Shown: positions 24,020 through 32,511, counted from the stretch's first letter. The stretch: 64,000 nt of DNA from Algoriphagus sp. (GCF_030694375.1 NZ_JAUXYL010000007.1:248001-312000), one strand, 5' to 3'. Program-made: numbers and translations. The notes: generated by a model from the sequence alone, not told the origin.

Positions 24020-25210
24020 ATGGAAGGGAAGCGGAATATCGTGCATATGGATTTGGACACGTTTTTTGTGTCAGTGGAGCGGCTTTTTGACAGCAGGCTG
24101 AATGGCAAACCTATCCTCATCGGGGGCTCCGGCGACCGGGGAGTGGTGGCCTCGTGCAGCTATGAGGCTCGGAAGTTTGGAGTGCACTCGGCCATGCCGA
24201 TGCGGATGGCCCGGCAACTCTGTCCTGAAGCCATACTCGTGCGAGGGGATTTTGAGAAATACAGCCAAAAATCCCACGAAGTCACCGAGATCATTCGGGA
24301 GAGTGTCCCAATCTTTGAGAAATCTTCCGTGGATGAATTCTACATCGATCTCACGGGGATGGACCGCTTCTTTGGTTGCTTCAAGCTGGCCCATGAGCTC
24401 CGCCAAAAAATTATCAAACAAAGCGGTCTGAACATCTCTATGGGACTCTCGGAGAATAAAACCGTCTCCAAAGTCGCCACTGGCGAAGCCAAGCCCAACA
24501 ACGAAAAGCAGATTCCATTCGGTCAGGAAAAACCCTTTCTCGCCCCACTATCCGTGCGCAAAATTCCCATGATCGGCGAAAAAACCTCCCAAACGCTCTA
24601 CAACATGGGCGTCAAAAAAGTCCATACCCTGCAGCAGATGCCTGCCGAACTGCTGGAAGCAACTTTCGGGAAAAACGGAACCATGATCTGGGAAAAAGCC
24701 AACGGAATCGACCGATCCTTGGTCACTCCCTATTCTGAGGCTAAGTCAATCTCTTCCGAAAACACCTTCGAGCAGGACACCATCGATGTCAAGATGCTGG
24801 AGGCTACGATGACGGCCATGACTGAGCAGCTCGCCTCCAAACTCCGTCAAAAAGGGCAGCTCTCCGCCTGCGTGAGTGTGAAGATCCGCTACTCGGACTT
24901 TGAGACACATACCGTGCAGCAGCGTATTCCCTATACTTCGGCGGACCATACGCTCCTGCCTGTGGTGAAGGCACTCTTTCATAAACTATACAGCAGACGA
25001 ATGCTGATCCGGCTGATCGGCGTGCGCTTCAGTTCGCTGGTCTATGGCAACTATCAGATCAAGCTCTTCGAAGACAGTCAGGAACAGATCAATCTCTATC
25101 AGGCACTCGACAAATTGAATGTCAAATACGGAGATAAAACCGTCTGTCGGGCCGTCGCCATGGGTGTGGGAAGAAGGAGATTTAATCCGTTTAATGGGAT
25201 GGAGGTTTGA
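24020..25210 (+). CDS. dinB: DNA polymerase IV (Y-family)
   Basis: 396 residues. Catalytic acidic residues: Asp11/Asp13 in HMDLDTFF and Asp104-Glu105 in SSVDEFYID. Steric-gate region FVSVER, SYEARKFGVHSAMP finger, helix-hairpin-helix PMIGEKTSQTLYNMGVKKVHTL, little-finger domain to ~375. The C-terminus ends FNPFNGMEV; I see no clear beta-clamp QLxLF tail, although the clamp peptide may be degenerate. Codon usage is more GC-rich than its neighbours. Probably under the divergent LexA-like repressor. Its last ~105 bases recur twice downstream. Confidence 0.95.
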   Translation: MEGKRNIVHMDLDTFFVSVERLFDSRLNGKPILIGGSGDRGVVASCSYEARKFGVHSAMPMRMARQLCPEAILVRGDFEKYSQKSHEVTEIIRESVPIFEKSSVDEFYIDLTGMDRFFGCFKLAHELRQKIIKQSGLNISMGLSENKTVSKVATGEAKPNNEKQIPFGQEKPFLAPLSVRKIPMIGEKTSQTLYNMGVKKVHTLQQMPAELLEATFGKNGTMIWEKANGIDRSLVTPYSEAKSISSENTFEQDTIDVKMLEATMTAMTEQLASKLRQKGQLSACVSVKIRYSDFETHTVQQRIPYTSADHTLLPVVKALFHKLYSRRMLIRLIGVRFSSLVYGNYQIKLFEDSQEQINLYQALDKLNVKYGDKTVCRAVAMGVGRRRFNPFNGMEV

Positions 25211-25220
25211 AAATCCAAAA

Positions 25221-25249
25221 AAGTTGCCTCAAAAAAATAGAGGCAACTT
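25221..25249 (-). terminator. Hairpin between dinB and the 94-residue gene
   Basis: Perfect 10-bp stem AAGTTGCCTC / GAGGCAACTT with a 9-base loop. T6 follows on the minus strand, so it best serves the gene ending at 25267; for dinB it lacks a T-run. Confidence 0.8.
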
Positions 25250-25266
25250 CTAGCCGATATACCTAC

Positions 25267-25551
25267 CTAGGATCTTAAAATAAAGATGATGAAGATCAGG
25301 ATATTAAGTGTGTATTGGCTGATAATTTTCGATTTGAAAGAAGTATCCAAATCAAAAAAAGAAGAGGGATTTATGGCCCGTCTAAACTGAACTGTCATAA
25401 ATATCAGATTAAAACCAACCAAGACACCGAGCACTATTTCAGATAAATTGAATTTAGGAATTATCCAGAAAAGAGCACTAGAAATTATATATACTCCTAC
25501 CGTAAGAACAGATACTTTCGCCAGTGCTTTTTTTAGCTTATTACTATTCAT
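25267..25551 (-). CDS. Small three-helix membrane protein, unknown
   Basis: 94 residues. Hydrophobic helices at ~12-31, ~36-54 and ~75-92, a basic N-terminus (NSNKLKKALAK) and a short charged loop (RRAINPSS...SFKSK). No family recognised. It sits between dinB and the first decayed dinB 3'-end copy, on the opposite strand, AT-rich compared with dinB. A terminator follows. Real gene status rests on the regular start, helices and terminator. Confidence 0.55.
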   Translation of the reverse strand: MNSNKLKKALAKVSVLTVGVYIISSALFWIIPKFNLSEIVLGVLVGFNLIFMTVQFRRAINPSSFFDLDTSFKSKIISQYTLNILIFIIFILRS

Positions 25552-25617
25552 ATGAACTCATTTAACACATTTAGAAAATTCATAGACCATGAATCCTACA
25601 CCAATCCATCCTGTATC

Positions 25618-25734
25618 CTCTTTCAAGCAATCAAAAGCCGAGTGTCAAACACGGCGACAAAACCGTCTGCCGTGCCGCCGCCGTGGGCGTAAGAAGACGA
25701 CGGTTTAATCCGTTTAATGGTTGGAGGAGGTGTA
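25618..25734 (+). pseudogene. Decayed copy 1 of the dinB 3' end
   Basis: Aligns with dinB 25094-25202. Encodes LFQAI..., then after a 1-base deletion KHGDKTVCRAAAVGV-RRRRFNPFNG, against LYQAL...KYGDKTVCRAVAMGVGRRRFNPFNG in dinB. A 17-base stretch TTTAATCCGTTTAATGG is identical to dinB. The dinB reading frame then diverges with no stop at the equivalent place. Confidence 0.8.
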
Positions 25735-25776
25735 GGGGTGACACCACTTGTGGCACCACCTATCTAAATATAAAAA

Positions 25777-25935
25777 TCACAAAAATTTACCTAAGATAAG
25801 CACCACAAATAGAACTACTAAAGCTATCGAAGTGTAAGGAATCTTTTTTCCATCCTTCCTTCTTTCATAAATTTCATAGAAAGAAAGTAAAAGCCCAACA
25901 CTGAATAAGATTAGTTTAAATGTTTCCCAAGTCAT
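25777..25935 (-). CDS. Small two-helix membrane protein, unknown
   Basis: 52 residues, ATG 25935 to TGA 25777. Starts MTWETFKLILFSVGLLLSFY, then a basic loop YERRKDGKKIPY, then a second helix TSIALVVLFVVLILGKF. Hairpin membrane topology with a cytosolic-type charged loop. It lies between the two dinB 3'-end copies on the opposite strand, just as the 94-residue gene lies between dinB and copy 1. No family recognised. Confidence 0.45.
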   Translation of the reverse strand: MTWETFKLILFSVGLLLSFYEIYERRKDGKKIPYTSIALVVLFVVLILGKFL

Positions 25936-26109
25936 AGTTTTTCTGTATCCAACCCATATTAAGCTTCATTTTCGTGAAACGAAAATATAATTAGATCAAA
26001 CGGTTATCAAGGGGTCAAATGAAATTTTTAGCGAAAAACTAATCAACTGCCATAAAACAAGTATTAATGGCCAAATTTTGAAAATGAAAGTAGTAACCAA
26101 CCCACAGAC

Positions 26110-26214
26110 CTCGATAAGCTGAATATGAAATACGGCGACAAAACCGTCTGCCGTGCCGCCGCCGTGAGCGTGGGAAGACGACGGTTTAACCAATTTAACG
26201 GGATGGAGGTGTGA
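26110..26214 (+). pseudogene. Copy 2 of the dinB 3' end
   Basis: Exactly 105 bases, same length as the last 105 of dinB (25106-25210), with the stop codon kept. Encodes LDKLNMKYGDKTVCRAAAVS then VGRRRFNQFNGMEV; 30 of 35 codons give the same residue (stop included). Synonymous sites match copy 1 more than dinB (GGCGAC, TGCCGTGCCGCCGCCGTG). Confidence 0.85.
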
Positions 26215-26390
26215 TGGAAAGGGTTTATAATTGGTCAATCAAAGCATGGGGATTTTTTACAGTTTAGGAATGTGATTACTAGATTGTAAAATCAACTCCA
26301 GGAAAACCAAAAATGTAAACTCTCAATCGTAACCGAAATTAAACATGTAAATTCTCGATTACGATCGATAAATTACAGATTTCACACCAA

Positions 26391-26921
26391 ATGAACCACT
26401 ATCTCTTCACCACTTCCAGACTCGGTTTTCGCACTTGGCAGTCCTTTGACTTGGATGATTTTGCGGCAATCAACTCAGACCCGGAGGTGATGCGCTTCTT
26501 CCAAAAACCGCTTTCCCGGGAGGAAACCCAAGCCATGATGGATCGCATGCAGCGAATGTATGAGGAACGAGGCTATTGCTATTTCGCAGTGGATTTATTG
26601 GAAACAAAGGAGTTGATCGGTACGATTGGGATGGGTTGGAAGACTTTTGAATCGGATTTCACTCCTTGTGTGGATATCGGCTGGAGGATAGGTAAAACGT
26701 GGTGGAATCGAGGCTTGGCTTCAGAGGGTGCTTTGGCTTGCCTGAGCTTTGCTCAGCAAAACCAAATCACCGAAGTGGTATCTATGGCATCCATCGGCAA
26801 TACGGCTTCAATCCAGGTGATGAAAAAGATTGGAATGGACTTTTGGAAGGAATTTGATCACTCCGAACTCAAAAACTTTCCGGACATTCAGCGCTGCAGC
26901 TTGTATCGGATAACTTTTTGA
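26391..26921 (+). CDS. GNAT acetyltransferase, RimJ/RimL type
   Basis: 176 residues. LGFRTWQSFDLDDFAAINSDPEVMRFF is the standard RimJ/RimL opening; WNRGLASEGALACLSFA is the acetyl-CoA site and SMASIGNTASIQVMKKIGM the C-terminal motif. Acceptor unknown. Upstream are two imperfect repeats ATGTAAAyTCTCrAT (26313 and 26345). Confidence 0.9.
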   Translation: MNHYLFTTSRLGFRTWQSFDLDDFAAINSDPEVMRFFQKPLSREETQAMMDRMQRMYEERGYCYFAVDLLETKELIGTIGMGWKTFESDFTPCVDIGWRIGKTWWNRGLASEGALACLSFAQQNQITEVVSMASIGNTASIQVMKKIGMDFWKEFDHSELKNFPDIQRCSLYRITF

Positions 26922-27230
26922 TCGATAGTCTTTGCAACTTTTATTTCCCACAGATTGACACCGAAAAAGTCGCAGATTAACACAGATTTTTTAAGGGAAA
27001 AGCTTACCTTTTTCCTCTGTGAACTTGAAAAAGATTAATTGAGCTTAATGGTTTTGAATTCTAATTAAAGGATTAATCCAAGAAGCTCTTTCTCCTCTGA
27101 GAACTCCTATGTGGTAAAAAAACTTTGCGCTCCTTTGTGTTCTTTGCGGTAAAAAACTTGGGGCTAAAAAAAGATGCCATCCCCTCACGAGGATGACATC
27201 TACTCCACAAACATTAACCCAGCTTTAAGT
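26922..27230. other. Intergenic region with TTTGCG/TTTGTG periodic repeat
   Basis: 309 bases without a gene. Holds CACAGATT-type repeats (26950-26985) and, at 27120-27151, CTTTGCGCTCCTTTGTGTTCTTTGCGG, in which a TTTG(C/T)G unit recurs every 9-10 bases. Then the ferritin terminator at 27172-27201. Confidence 0.6.
27172..27201 (-). terminator. Terminator of the ferritin-like pair
   Basis: AGATG-c-CATCC / GGATG-a-CATCT stem followed on the minus strand by seven T. Confidence 0.9.
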
Positions 27231-28052
27231 TTATGAAGCTAAAAAGAGGGAAGCAATTCCCAATACTTGGTTAGCATTCAAGGGCTCATCCCATGCCTCA
27301 GATACCGCACCGGCATCAAGACTCGTTAAATTGACAACATTCACTCCACCCTGCATAATATTCTCTTCACCTGCATAGATAGGAGTAGTTGCAGCTGGCA
27401 ATGTACCGATTGAGGCATTAGTGATCCAGCCTTTCACAGTGTCCAAGCCCTTCTTTGTACGAAGTCTTCTCACCATTGAAGCGTGTCTTGCTTCCACCGA
27501 ATGAATGGACAAAGCCGCAGTCAACACCACATCGCTTTCTTTCACATTTGCGGCTTGTCCTTTATATGCTCTCACACCAGTATCTTCAAAAGCCTGGGCG
27601 AGTGCCAAGAATGTAGGATAATCTGAAAAAGGCTGAAAATTACCTTTTGCTGTAAAGTCAAACTTAGGCTCTGCTACCGGAGTACCTTTCAATACGTTGC
27701 CAATTACCTCCTGTAAGAACTTCACGTGGGCCAATTCATGGTCACGGATTTTCTGAAAAATCACCCGGTCTGCAGAAGCAATTACGTTTGAGGTCAAAGC
27801 CATCTCATAATATCTATATTCCAAATGCTCCAGGGTGAGCGCAAAATTCAACACCCCTATCAAGCTGGCCGTATCCGCCTTTGCGATGTGAGGAATAGAA
27901 CTCAAAACAGAAAGCGGAACTGCAGCAAGCGCTATTTTCTTTCCGAAATCCCCGAATTGCCTGAAGGCATCTCTGCGGGAATAAAAACGGTCTTTGTCCT
28001 CAGCACTATTTGTGTCAGGACACATTGTATCTAATAATTTGATCAAATTCAT
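27231..28052 (-). CDS. Tat-exported ferritin-like protein (Ferritin_2 type)
   Basis: 273 residues. SRRDAFRQFG followed by a hydrophobic segment and AKA-D looks like a Tat signal. The domain has LNFALTLEHLEYRYYEMAL, IFQKIRDHELAHVKFL, LAQAFEDTGVRAYKG and AALSIHSVEARHASMVRRL: Glu and His positions expected for a diiron four-helix bundle (DUF4439/PF13668 group). Function unproven; possibly metal or oxidative-stress related in the periplasm. Co-transcribed with its paralogue 24 bases upstream. Confidence 0.85.
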   Translation of the reverse strand: MNLIKLLDTMCPDTNSAEDKDRFYSRRDAFRQFGDFGKKIALAAVPLSVLSSIPHIAKADTASLIGVLNFALTLEHLEYRYYEMALTSNVIASADRVIFQKIRDHELAHVKFLQEVIGNVLKGTPVAEPKFDFTAKGNFQPFSDYPTFLALAQAFEDTGVRAYKGQAANVKESDVVLTAALSIHSVEARHASMVRRLRTKKGLDTVKGWITNASIGTLPAATTPIYAGEENIMQGGVNVVNLTSLDAGAVSEAWDEPLNANQVLGIASLFLAS

Positions 28053-28076
28053 GTCTAGTGTGATTAAAATGTGGAA

Positions 28077-28769
28077 TTAACTTGGAAGCTTGCTGAAATC
28101 GATCTTGGTTCTGACAAAAGCGCTGGCAGCTGTCAATACCTGTGTGAAGTTTAGCGTACGCTCCAGTCCATTGGCATCAATGATGTCATTGCCCGCAAAG
28201 TCCGCTGTTCCCGGATTGATCAGGTCTCTGATGGCCGCTGCGTGACGAGCCTCTACCGATACGATTTTTCCTGCGATCAAAAGAAGATCTGCACTTTCCA
28301 GATGCTGACCAGCACCGTTGTATGCTGCCACTCCCAAATCTTCAAAGGTTTTAGCCGCTCCCAATACGGATGTTCTGCTATTAAAATCGATAGCAGTGAA
28401 GTTAAACTCCAAGGGTCCAATAGCGCTTGTTCCTAGAGCTGCCTTGAAAAATTCGCGGTGAGCTCTTTCATGCTTCTCCAGATCTCCCATGATGGTCTTC
28501 TCTTCTGCTGATGCATTGGTAAAATAGCTTCCTCGCAATACCTCCGCATAGAAGGCCGCTTCCAATTGCTCTAATGCATAAGCATAATTCAAAATACCAG
28601 TATCTCCTGATCCGAGACTGACCATACCTTCGGGCATAATGTCCTTGTCATCATTACAGCCAATCAGCAGCAATCCTGCTCCTGCTACGGTCATTGTTCC
28701 CACTCTGAGGAACTGACGTCTGTTTGCGTTTTTCACCAAACCCTGAGGCTTGATCAGTTCATTTTCCAT
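28077..28769 (-). CDS. Tat lipoprotein, ferritin-like (Ferritin_2 type)
   Basis: 230 residues. NRRQFLRVGT plus AGLLLIGC shows a Tat signal ending in a lipobox, so a folded, lipid-anchored protein. Domain motifs parallel its neighbour: LNYAYALEQLEAAFYAEVL, MGDLEKHERAHREFF, KTFEDLGVAAYNGA, VSVEARHAAAI. Paralogue pair, first gene of the operon. Export by Tat suggests the metal is inserted before export. Confidence 0.88.
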   Translation of the reverse strand: MENELIKPQGLVKNANRRQFLRVGTMTVAGAGLLLIGCNDDKDIMPEGMVSLGSGDTGILNYAYALEQLEAAFYAEVLRGSYFTNASAEEKTIMGDLEKHERAHREFFKAALGTSAIGPLEFNFTAIDFNSRTSVLGAAKTFEDLGVAAYNGAGQHLESADLLLIAGKIVSVEARHAAAIRDLINPGTADFAGNDIIDANGLERTLNFTQVLTAASAFVRTKIDFSKLPS

Positions 28770-29100
28770 TTTGGTGTTTTTAGGTTAATAATTCGGTTTT
28801 GGTTTCCTCAGAAAAATCAAAGCTGGTTAGAATTGAACTTTCATCGAATTTAAAAGCACTTACGCAGTGGACTGAAGGATTGGATTGAGGAGGGGAAGAA
28901 ATAGATTGATTATGGATCAATTATTGATTTTTCTTAAAAAAAATTCTTCAAGAAGCTAGGCCTTATCCGCTATTTTATCATGATTTCAGGTTACATTTAT
29001 TTACACATCCTACTGATTTACAGGATTTTTAGCATCGGTATCCTTCGGGGTTATTTTTGAATTGCCATATTTTAAATCCTTAACAAGGACCCAAAATTCT
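28770..29100. other. Intergenic region
   Basis: 331 bases upstream of the ferritin operon (minus) and of the lipoprotein pseudogene (plus). AT-rich. I see no gene, clear promoter box or hairpin. Confidence 0.5.
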
Positions 29101-29714
29101 ATGAAGTACCAACTTCCAAAACTTCTTTGGGGGACGATGTTACTATCCGTAGCATTTCTTCTCCAGCTTAGCTGTATTTCAGAATCCAGCGATCCATCTA
29201 TTTCTATAGATCCAAATTTGACTTTGGAAAACCCCAGTCGCGAACAGGAAAGCTTTACTTTGGAAAATCTAAGAATGGATCCAACAACACTAAAAATGCT
29301 GGCAGATCTCAGGGCCGCCACTGCTAACTATCATGATTTGGCTAATGCATTGGCCGCAGGATATGAATTGGCCAGTGAATGTGTTTCTCATCCCACTATG
29401 GGGGCAATGGGTTTTCATTATGTCAACTTTGGATATGTGGATGGAAACTATGACCCAACACAGCCTGTGAGGCGTTGCTTTATGAAGAGGATAAAAATGG
29501 AAACATGAAATTGGTTGGTGTAGAGTTCGTCGTAGTCTCAGCAGCTTGGGATGCCCATCATACCATGATTCCTTATTTCGGAACTCAAATATTTGACATA
29601 GCCCTTGCTCCCGCTCCTCTACCGTTCGATAATTATCAGCTTCATGTCTGGGTCTGGAGACACAATCCCAGCGGAATTTTCACAAAATTCAATCCTCGGG
29701 TGAGCTGTCTTTAA
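29101..29714 (+). pseudogene. Frameshifted lipoprotein gene
   Basis: ATG 29101 opens a lipoprotein signal ending in LQLSC. The first frame reads to GYVDGNYDPTQP, then an extra dinucleotide in CCTGTGAGG (29464-29472, TG duplicated) shifts it. The continuing frame reads EALLYEEDKNGNMKLVGVE through HHTMIPYFGTQ and ends at 29714. Restored, the protein has ~204 residues with conserved HPTMGAMGFHYVN and WDAHH segments, His-rich enough to suggest metal binding. Family not recognised. A strong terminator follows, so the gene was functional recently; a sequencing error is the alternative. Confidence 0.8.
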
Positions 29715-29718
29715 AACC

Positions 29719-29746
29719 AATCTCCCCGCCCAAAACCGGGGAGATT
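29719..29746 (+). terminator. Terminator of the frameshifted lipoprotein gene
   Basis: 10-bp perfect stem AATCTCCCCG / CGGGGAGATT, loop CCCAAAAC, then TTTC. Confidence 0.8.
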
Positions 29747-29877
29747 TTCATTCAAATTGCTACTTGTCAATACAAATAATAAATAGAACCCAACAACAAA
29801 TCAGTCTTTTCATGCGGTGATTTTTTAAAGCTATTGAGTAAATTTTTTTCAGAGTAAATTTTACAAAAACTATCGCT

Positions 29878-30438
29878 ATGAAATCTTTCAATCCAAATGG
29901 TGCATCGGCATTTGAGCTTTATTCCTTCTCCGGAATAGTAGAGGAGAGCGGAAAAAATCTGGAAACAAGAGTAAGCGGAGGCGGAGGCGGGGGCGCAACT
30001 TACCAAGGAACAGGCGGCACCGCACCAATTTCCATTACTTCTAAAACTGTAATTCACGATCAACTTTTCCTGACCAGTAAAGAAGGTAAGGAGAAGTCCT
30101 TTCAGCTTCAGGATTTCGATTTAGCTTGTCGAAGAGGAAACGAAGTCACTGTCTATTGGGGCATAAAGCAAGGAAAAGAAAGTGGTCACTACCTCGCTGT
30201 GAAAAACCATACCACAGATCAAGCATTCTTTGATGATGGAAAAATCAACTCCATGTTTCTCAATTTATGGATTCAGGCAGTTTTGATTTTGGGTGGTATT
30301 GGGATGTTTTTTACAATTCCATACCTAGGATACATTGTTGGAATAGGTCTGCTTTTCTATGCTTGGAAAAGATGGAAAACTGCAAAAAATGAAGTCGCTT
30401 CCTTCAGGCAAACCCTCAGAAATCTCCCCCCGGACTGA
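29878..30438 (+). CDS. Membrane protein with glycine run, unknown
   Basis: 186 residues. N-terminal soluble part (1-122) contains a Gly6 run (SGGGGGGATYQG) followed by a small beta domain (KTVIHDQLFLTSKEGKEKSFQLQ, ACRRGNEVTVYWG). Two membrane helices at ~128-145 and ~147-163, then a basic C-terminal tail. The layout, a Gly-hinged N-domain before a membrane hairpin, recurs in uncharacterised proteins of several bacteria; no function is known to me. Confidence 0.6.
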   Translation: MKSFNPNGASAFELYSFSGIVEESGKNLETRVSGGGGGGATYQGTGGTAPISITSKTVIHDQLFLTSKEGKEKSFQLQDFDLACRRGNEVTVYWGIKQGKESGHYLAVKNHTTDQAFFDDGKINSMFLNLWIQAVLILGGIGMFFTIPYLGYIVGIGLLFYAWKRWKTAKNEVASFRQTLRNLPPD

Positions 30439-30490
30439 TGCATTGAATTCAACGGAAAGGCAGTATTTTCACTGCTTAAATCCCTTCTCT

Positions 30491-31303
30491 ATGAAAGTTT
30501 TTTTTATCGGCCTAGGCCTTTTCTTTTCTTACAGTTTTGTTTTTGCACAGCAAAAAATCTCCACCCGCGAAATGGATCGTATCAACTGGATGGAGTTTGC
30601 GGACTTTGTGCCGGGTAACATAAACACGGTGCTTTTACCCACCGGCACCTTAGAACCGCATGGTGTAATCAACAACGGTGCAGACAACACCGCCCCCTTT
30701 GCCATGGCATTAGCCATTGCAGATGAATTGAATGCGATGGTCGCTCCAACCTTAAACTATGGAATCACCGGTTCGATGGCAGCTTATCCCGGGGCGTTCC
30801 AGATTTCCGAAGAAGCTTACGCCCCATTCATTCGAGATATTTTGAGAGGATTGGCCAAGAATAAATTCAAAAACATCATCATCCTCAACGGTCACGGAGG
30901 AGGGCAAACCGCTGTATTGCAGAAAGTAGCCGCAGAAGTGGCAAATGAGTTGGGCATTCGAACCCTTGTCATCAATTGGTGGTCCTTTGCCTCGGATATA
31001 ACATTGGAAGTTTTCAAAGAGGACGGTGGACACGCGGGGCTGAATGAGACGGCATATATTCAGGCAGTCGACCCGACTTTAGTCCATAAGGAGCGTTATA
31101 ATTCGGATCTGGCCACAGCTTACCCCAAGCCCAATACTTGGTCAGCTGTGCCGTTCCCATCATCAATCGGACTGTACCAGGAAGGTCAAGGATATCCTAA
31201 TTTCAACCAGGCTCAGGCCGATGAATATTTCAAAAAAGTAAATACAAAAGTCGCTGGGTTTATTAAGGAAATCATTCGGAAATGGGACCTTGCGGGACTC
31301 TGA
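30491..31303 (+). CDS. Creatininase-family amidohydrolase, secreted
   Basis: 270 residues from ATG 30491, where a signal peptide (KVFFIGLGLFFSYSFVFAQ) begins; the longer frame would put it internally. Metal-binding motifs of the family: LPTGTLEPHG, NNGADNTAP, ILNGHGGGQ, EDGGHAGLNETA. Creatininase-fold enzymes hydrolyse cyclic amides or formamides; the actual substrate is unknown. The signal peptide makes it periplasmic, unlike creatininase itself. Confidence 0.88.
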   Translation: MKVFFIGLGLFFSYSFVFAQQKISTREMDRINWMEFADFVPGNINTVLLPTGTLEPHGVINNGADNTAPFAMALAIADELNAMVAPTLNYGITGSMAAYPGAFQISEEAYAPFIRDILRGLAKNKFKNIIILNGHGGGQTAVLQKVAAEVANELGIRTLVINWWSFASDITLEVFKEDGGHAGLNETAYIQAVDPTLVHKERYNSDLATAYPKPNTWSAVPFPSSIGLYQEGQGYPNFNQAQADEYFKKVNTKVAGFIKEIIRKWDLAGL

Positions 31304-31319
31304 TCAATATAGAAAAAGC

Positions 31320-31341
31320 CCTCTGAATTTGGTTTCAGAGG
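31320..31341 (-). terminator. Terminator between creatininase and OmpA-like barrel genes
   Basis: CCTCTGAA / TTCAGAGG stem; on the minus strand it is followed by CTTTTTC, on the plus strand only by CTTTG. Serves mainly the gene ending at 31366. Confidence 0.75.
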
Positions 31342-31365
31342 ACTTTGCCATTTATTGAAATTTCC

Positions 31366-31944
31366 TTAGAAAATCTTAAATCCAACTGATAGCACCCATT
31401 GGTTGATTCGGTTGTCAGTCTGGAAGTCTCGAATATTGTCCGTCCATTTGCTTAAACCACCTTCATATCTAGCATCCACAGAAAGATTTCCGAGGTCCAA
31501 ACCAAGGCCTGCTTGATACCCAAGAGTAGCATTTTTAAACTCGGCATCACTGATTGTACTTCCTGCTTCCTTAAGTTTGGAATTAATATTAAGGCTCGCA
31601 ATAGGCCCCGCTTGTAACCTGAGTACTTTTAAGAATCGCATCCCCACCATCACCGGAATATCCAGTCGGTTAAATTCAGCTTTGATTTGCTCCCCATCGC
31701 TGAGAAATTTCCCACTGGTTTGGGTAAACAGGAGTTCGGGTTGCACAAAAAAGCCGCCACCTCCGATACGTCCGAATACGCCTACATGGTATCCAGTCTG
31801 CGACCCTTGAGAAACAAACTGTTTATTCTTAAAATCTACTTCAGTACTGCTCAAACCTGCTTTGATACCAAAGCCACCATTTTGGGAATATCCCGCAAAA
31901 ACAATCCCACAAAAGAGGATCGCTGAGAAGATGAATTTTTTCAT
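31366..31944 (-). CDS. Outer-membrane beta-barrel porin-like protein
   Basis: 192 residues. Signal peptide (FIFSAILFCGIVFAGYSQ), then the GFGIKAGLSST start, FFVQPELLFTQ, LDIPVMVGMRF and a C-terminal VLSVGFKIF strand: the small Bacteroidota outer-membrane barrel (PF13568-like). No transport role can be assigned. Confidence 0.85.
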   Translation of the reverse strand: MKKFIFSAILFCGIVFAGYSQNGGFGIKAGLSSTEVDFKNKQFVSQGSQTGYHVGVFGRIGGGGFFVQPELLFTQTSGKFLSDGEQIKAEFNRLDIPVMVGMRFLKVLRLQAGPIASLNINSKLKEAGSTISDAEFKNATLGYQAGLGLDLGNLSVDARYEGGLSKWTDNIRDFQTDNRINQWVLSVGFKIF

Positions 31945-32016
31945 GGTTAAAGGGATTTAGGGTTTAGTTTTCTACTAAACGTCTTTTTTGCAATTCCCTT
32001 GCCAATTATGTTTTGA

Positions 32017-32385
32017 TTAAGGTTGTCTGCTTGCTGTTAATTTTGCAAGGCTATATAAATCGTAAAAATCCATTGGCTTAGGCACAAGGCTGTCAAAGCC
32101 ATCATTGCATTTCTCCCGAAAATACTCCACATCACCTGCTGTAAAGCCTATTGTAGGAATTCTGCAAGTTTGGGGACTTTCTTTCAAATGCTCTAAAAAT
32201 TCAACTCCATCCATTACTGGCATCATAATGTCTGTCATTATAATGTGAAAAAATGGATCAACCTCAAGATACTGCAAGGCTTCCTTCCCATTGTGAGCGA
32301 CTACCACCTCATCGTTTGACTTCTCAAAAATCTTTCTGAGAATCAATAGGTGAACAGAATCATCATCAACGAGTAAAACCTTCAT
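32017..32385 (-). CDS. Single-domain response regulator
   Basis: 122 residues: one REC domain only. Acidic pair in LLVDDDS, phospho-Asp in MTDIMMP, Thr in GFTAGD and Lys in VPKPMD are all present, so it should be phosphorylatable. No output domain, as in CheY-like relay proteins; partner kinase is not in the window. Confidence 0.9.
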   Translation of the reverse strand: MKVLLVDDDSVHLLILRKIFEKSNDEVVVAHNGKEALQYLEVDPFFHIIMTDIMMPVMDGVEFLEHLKESPQTCRIPTIGFTAGDVEYFREKCNDGFDSLVPKPMDFYDLYSLAKLTASRQP

Positions 32386-32464
32386 GATTTTATGAAATAC
32401 TTTTTCAAGTATATGAAAAGCATTTGATATTTCAAACTAAATTCAAAAACCGCCTAAAAACATG

Positions 32465-32484
32465 AAGGGGCCCTAAGGCCCCTT
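32465..32484 (-). terminator. Terminator of the SNF transporter gene
   Basis: AAGGGGCC / GGCCCCTT stem with loop CTAA, flanked by AAAACAT and ATGTTTTT on both strands; bidirectional in form. Confidence 0.9.
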
Positions 32485-32511
32485 TATGTTTTTAGCTTGT
32501 TGGTTTTTCGA

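Noticed and set aside
25106-26214. Attachment-site explanation of the dinB repeats
   Set aside because: No integrase or recombinase in the window and no identical core shared by all three beyond about 11 bases.
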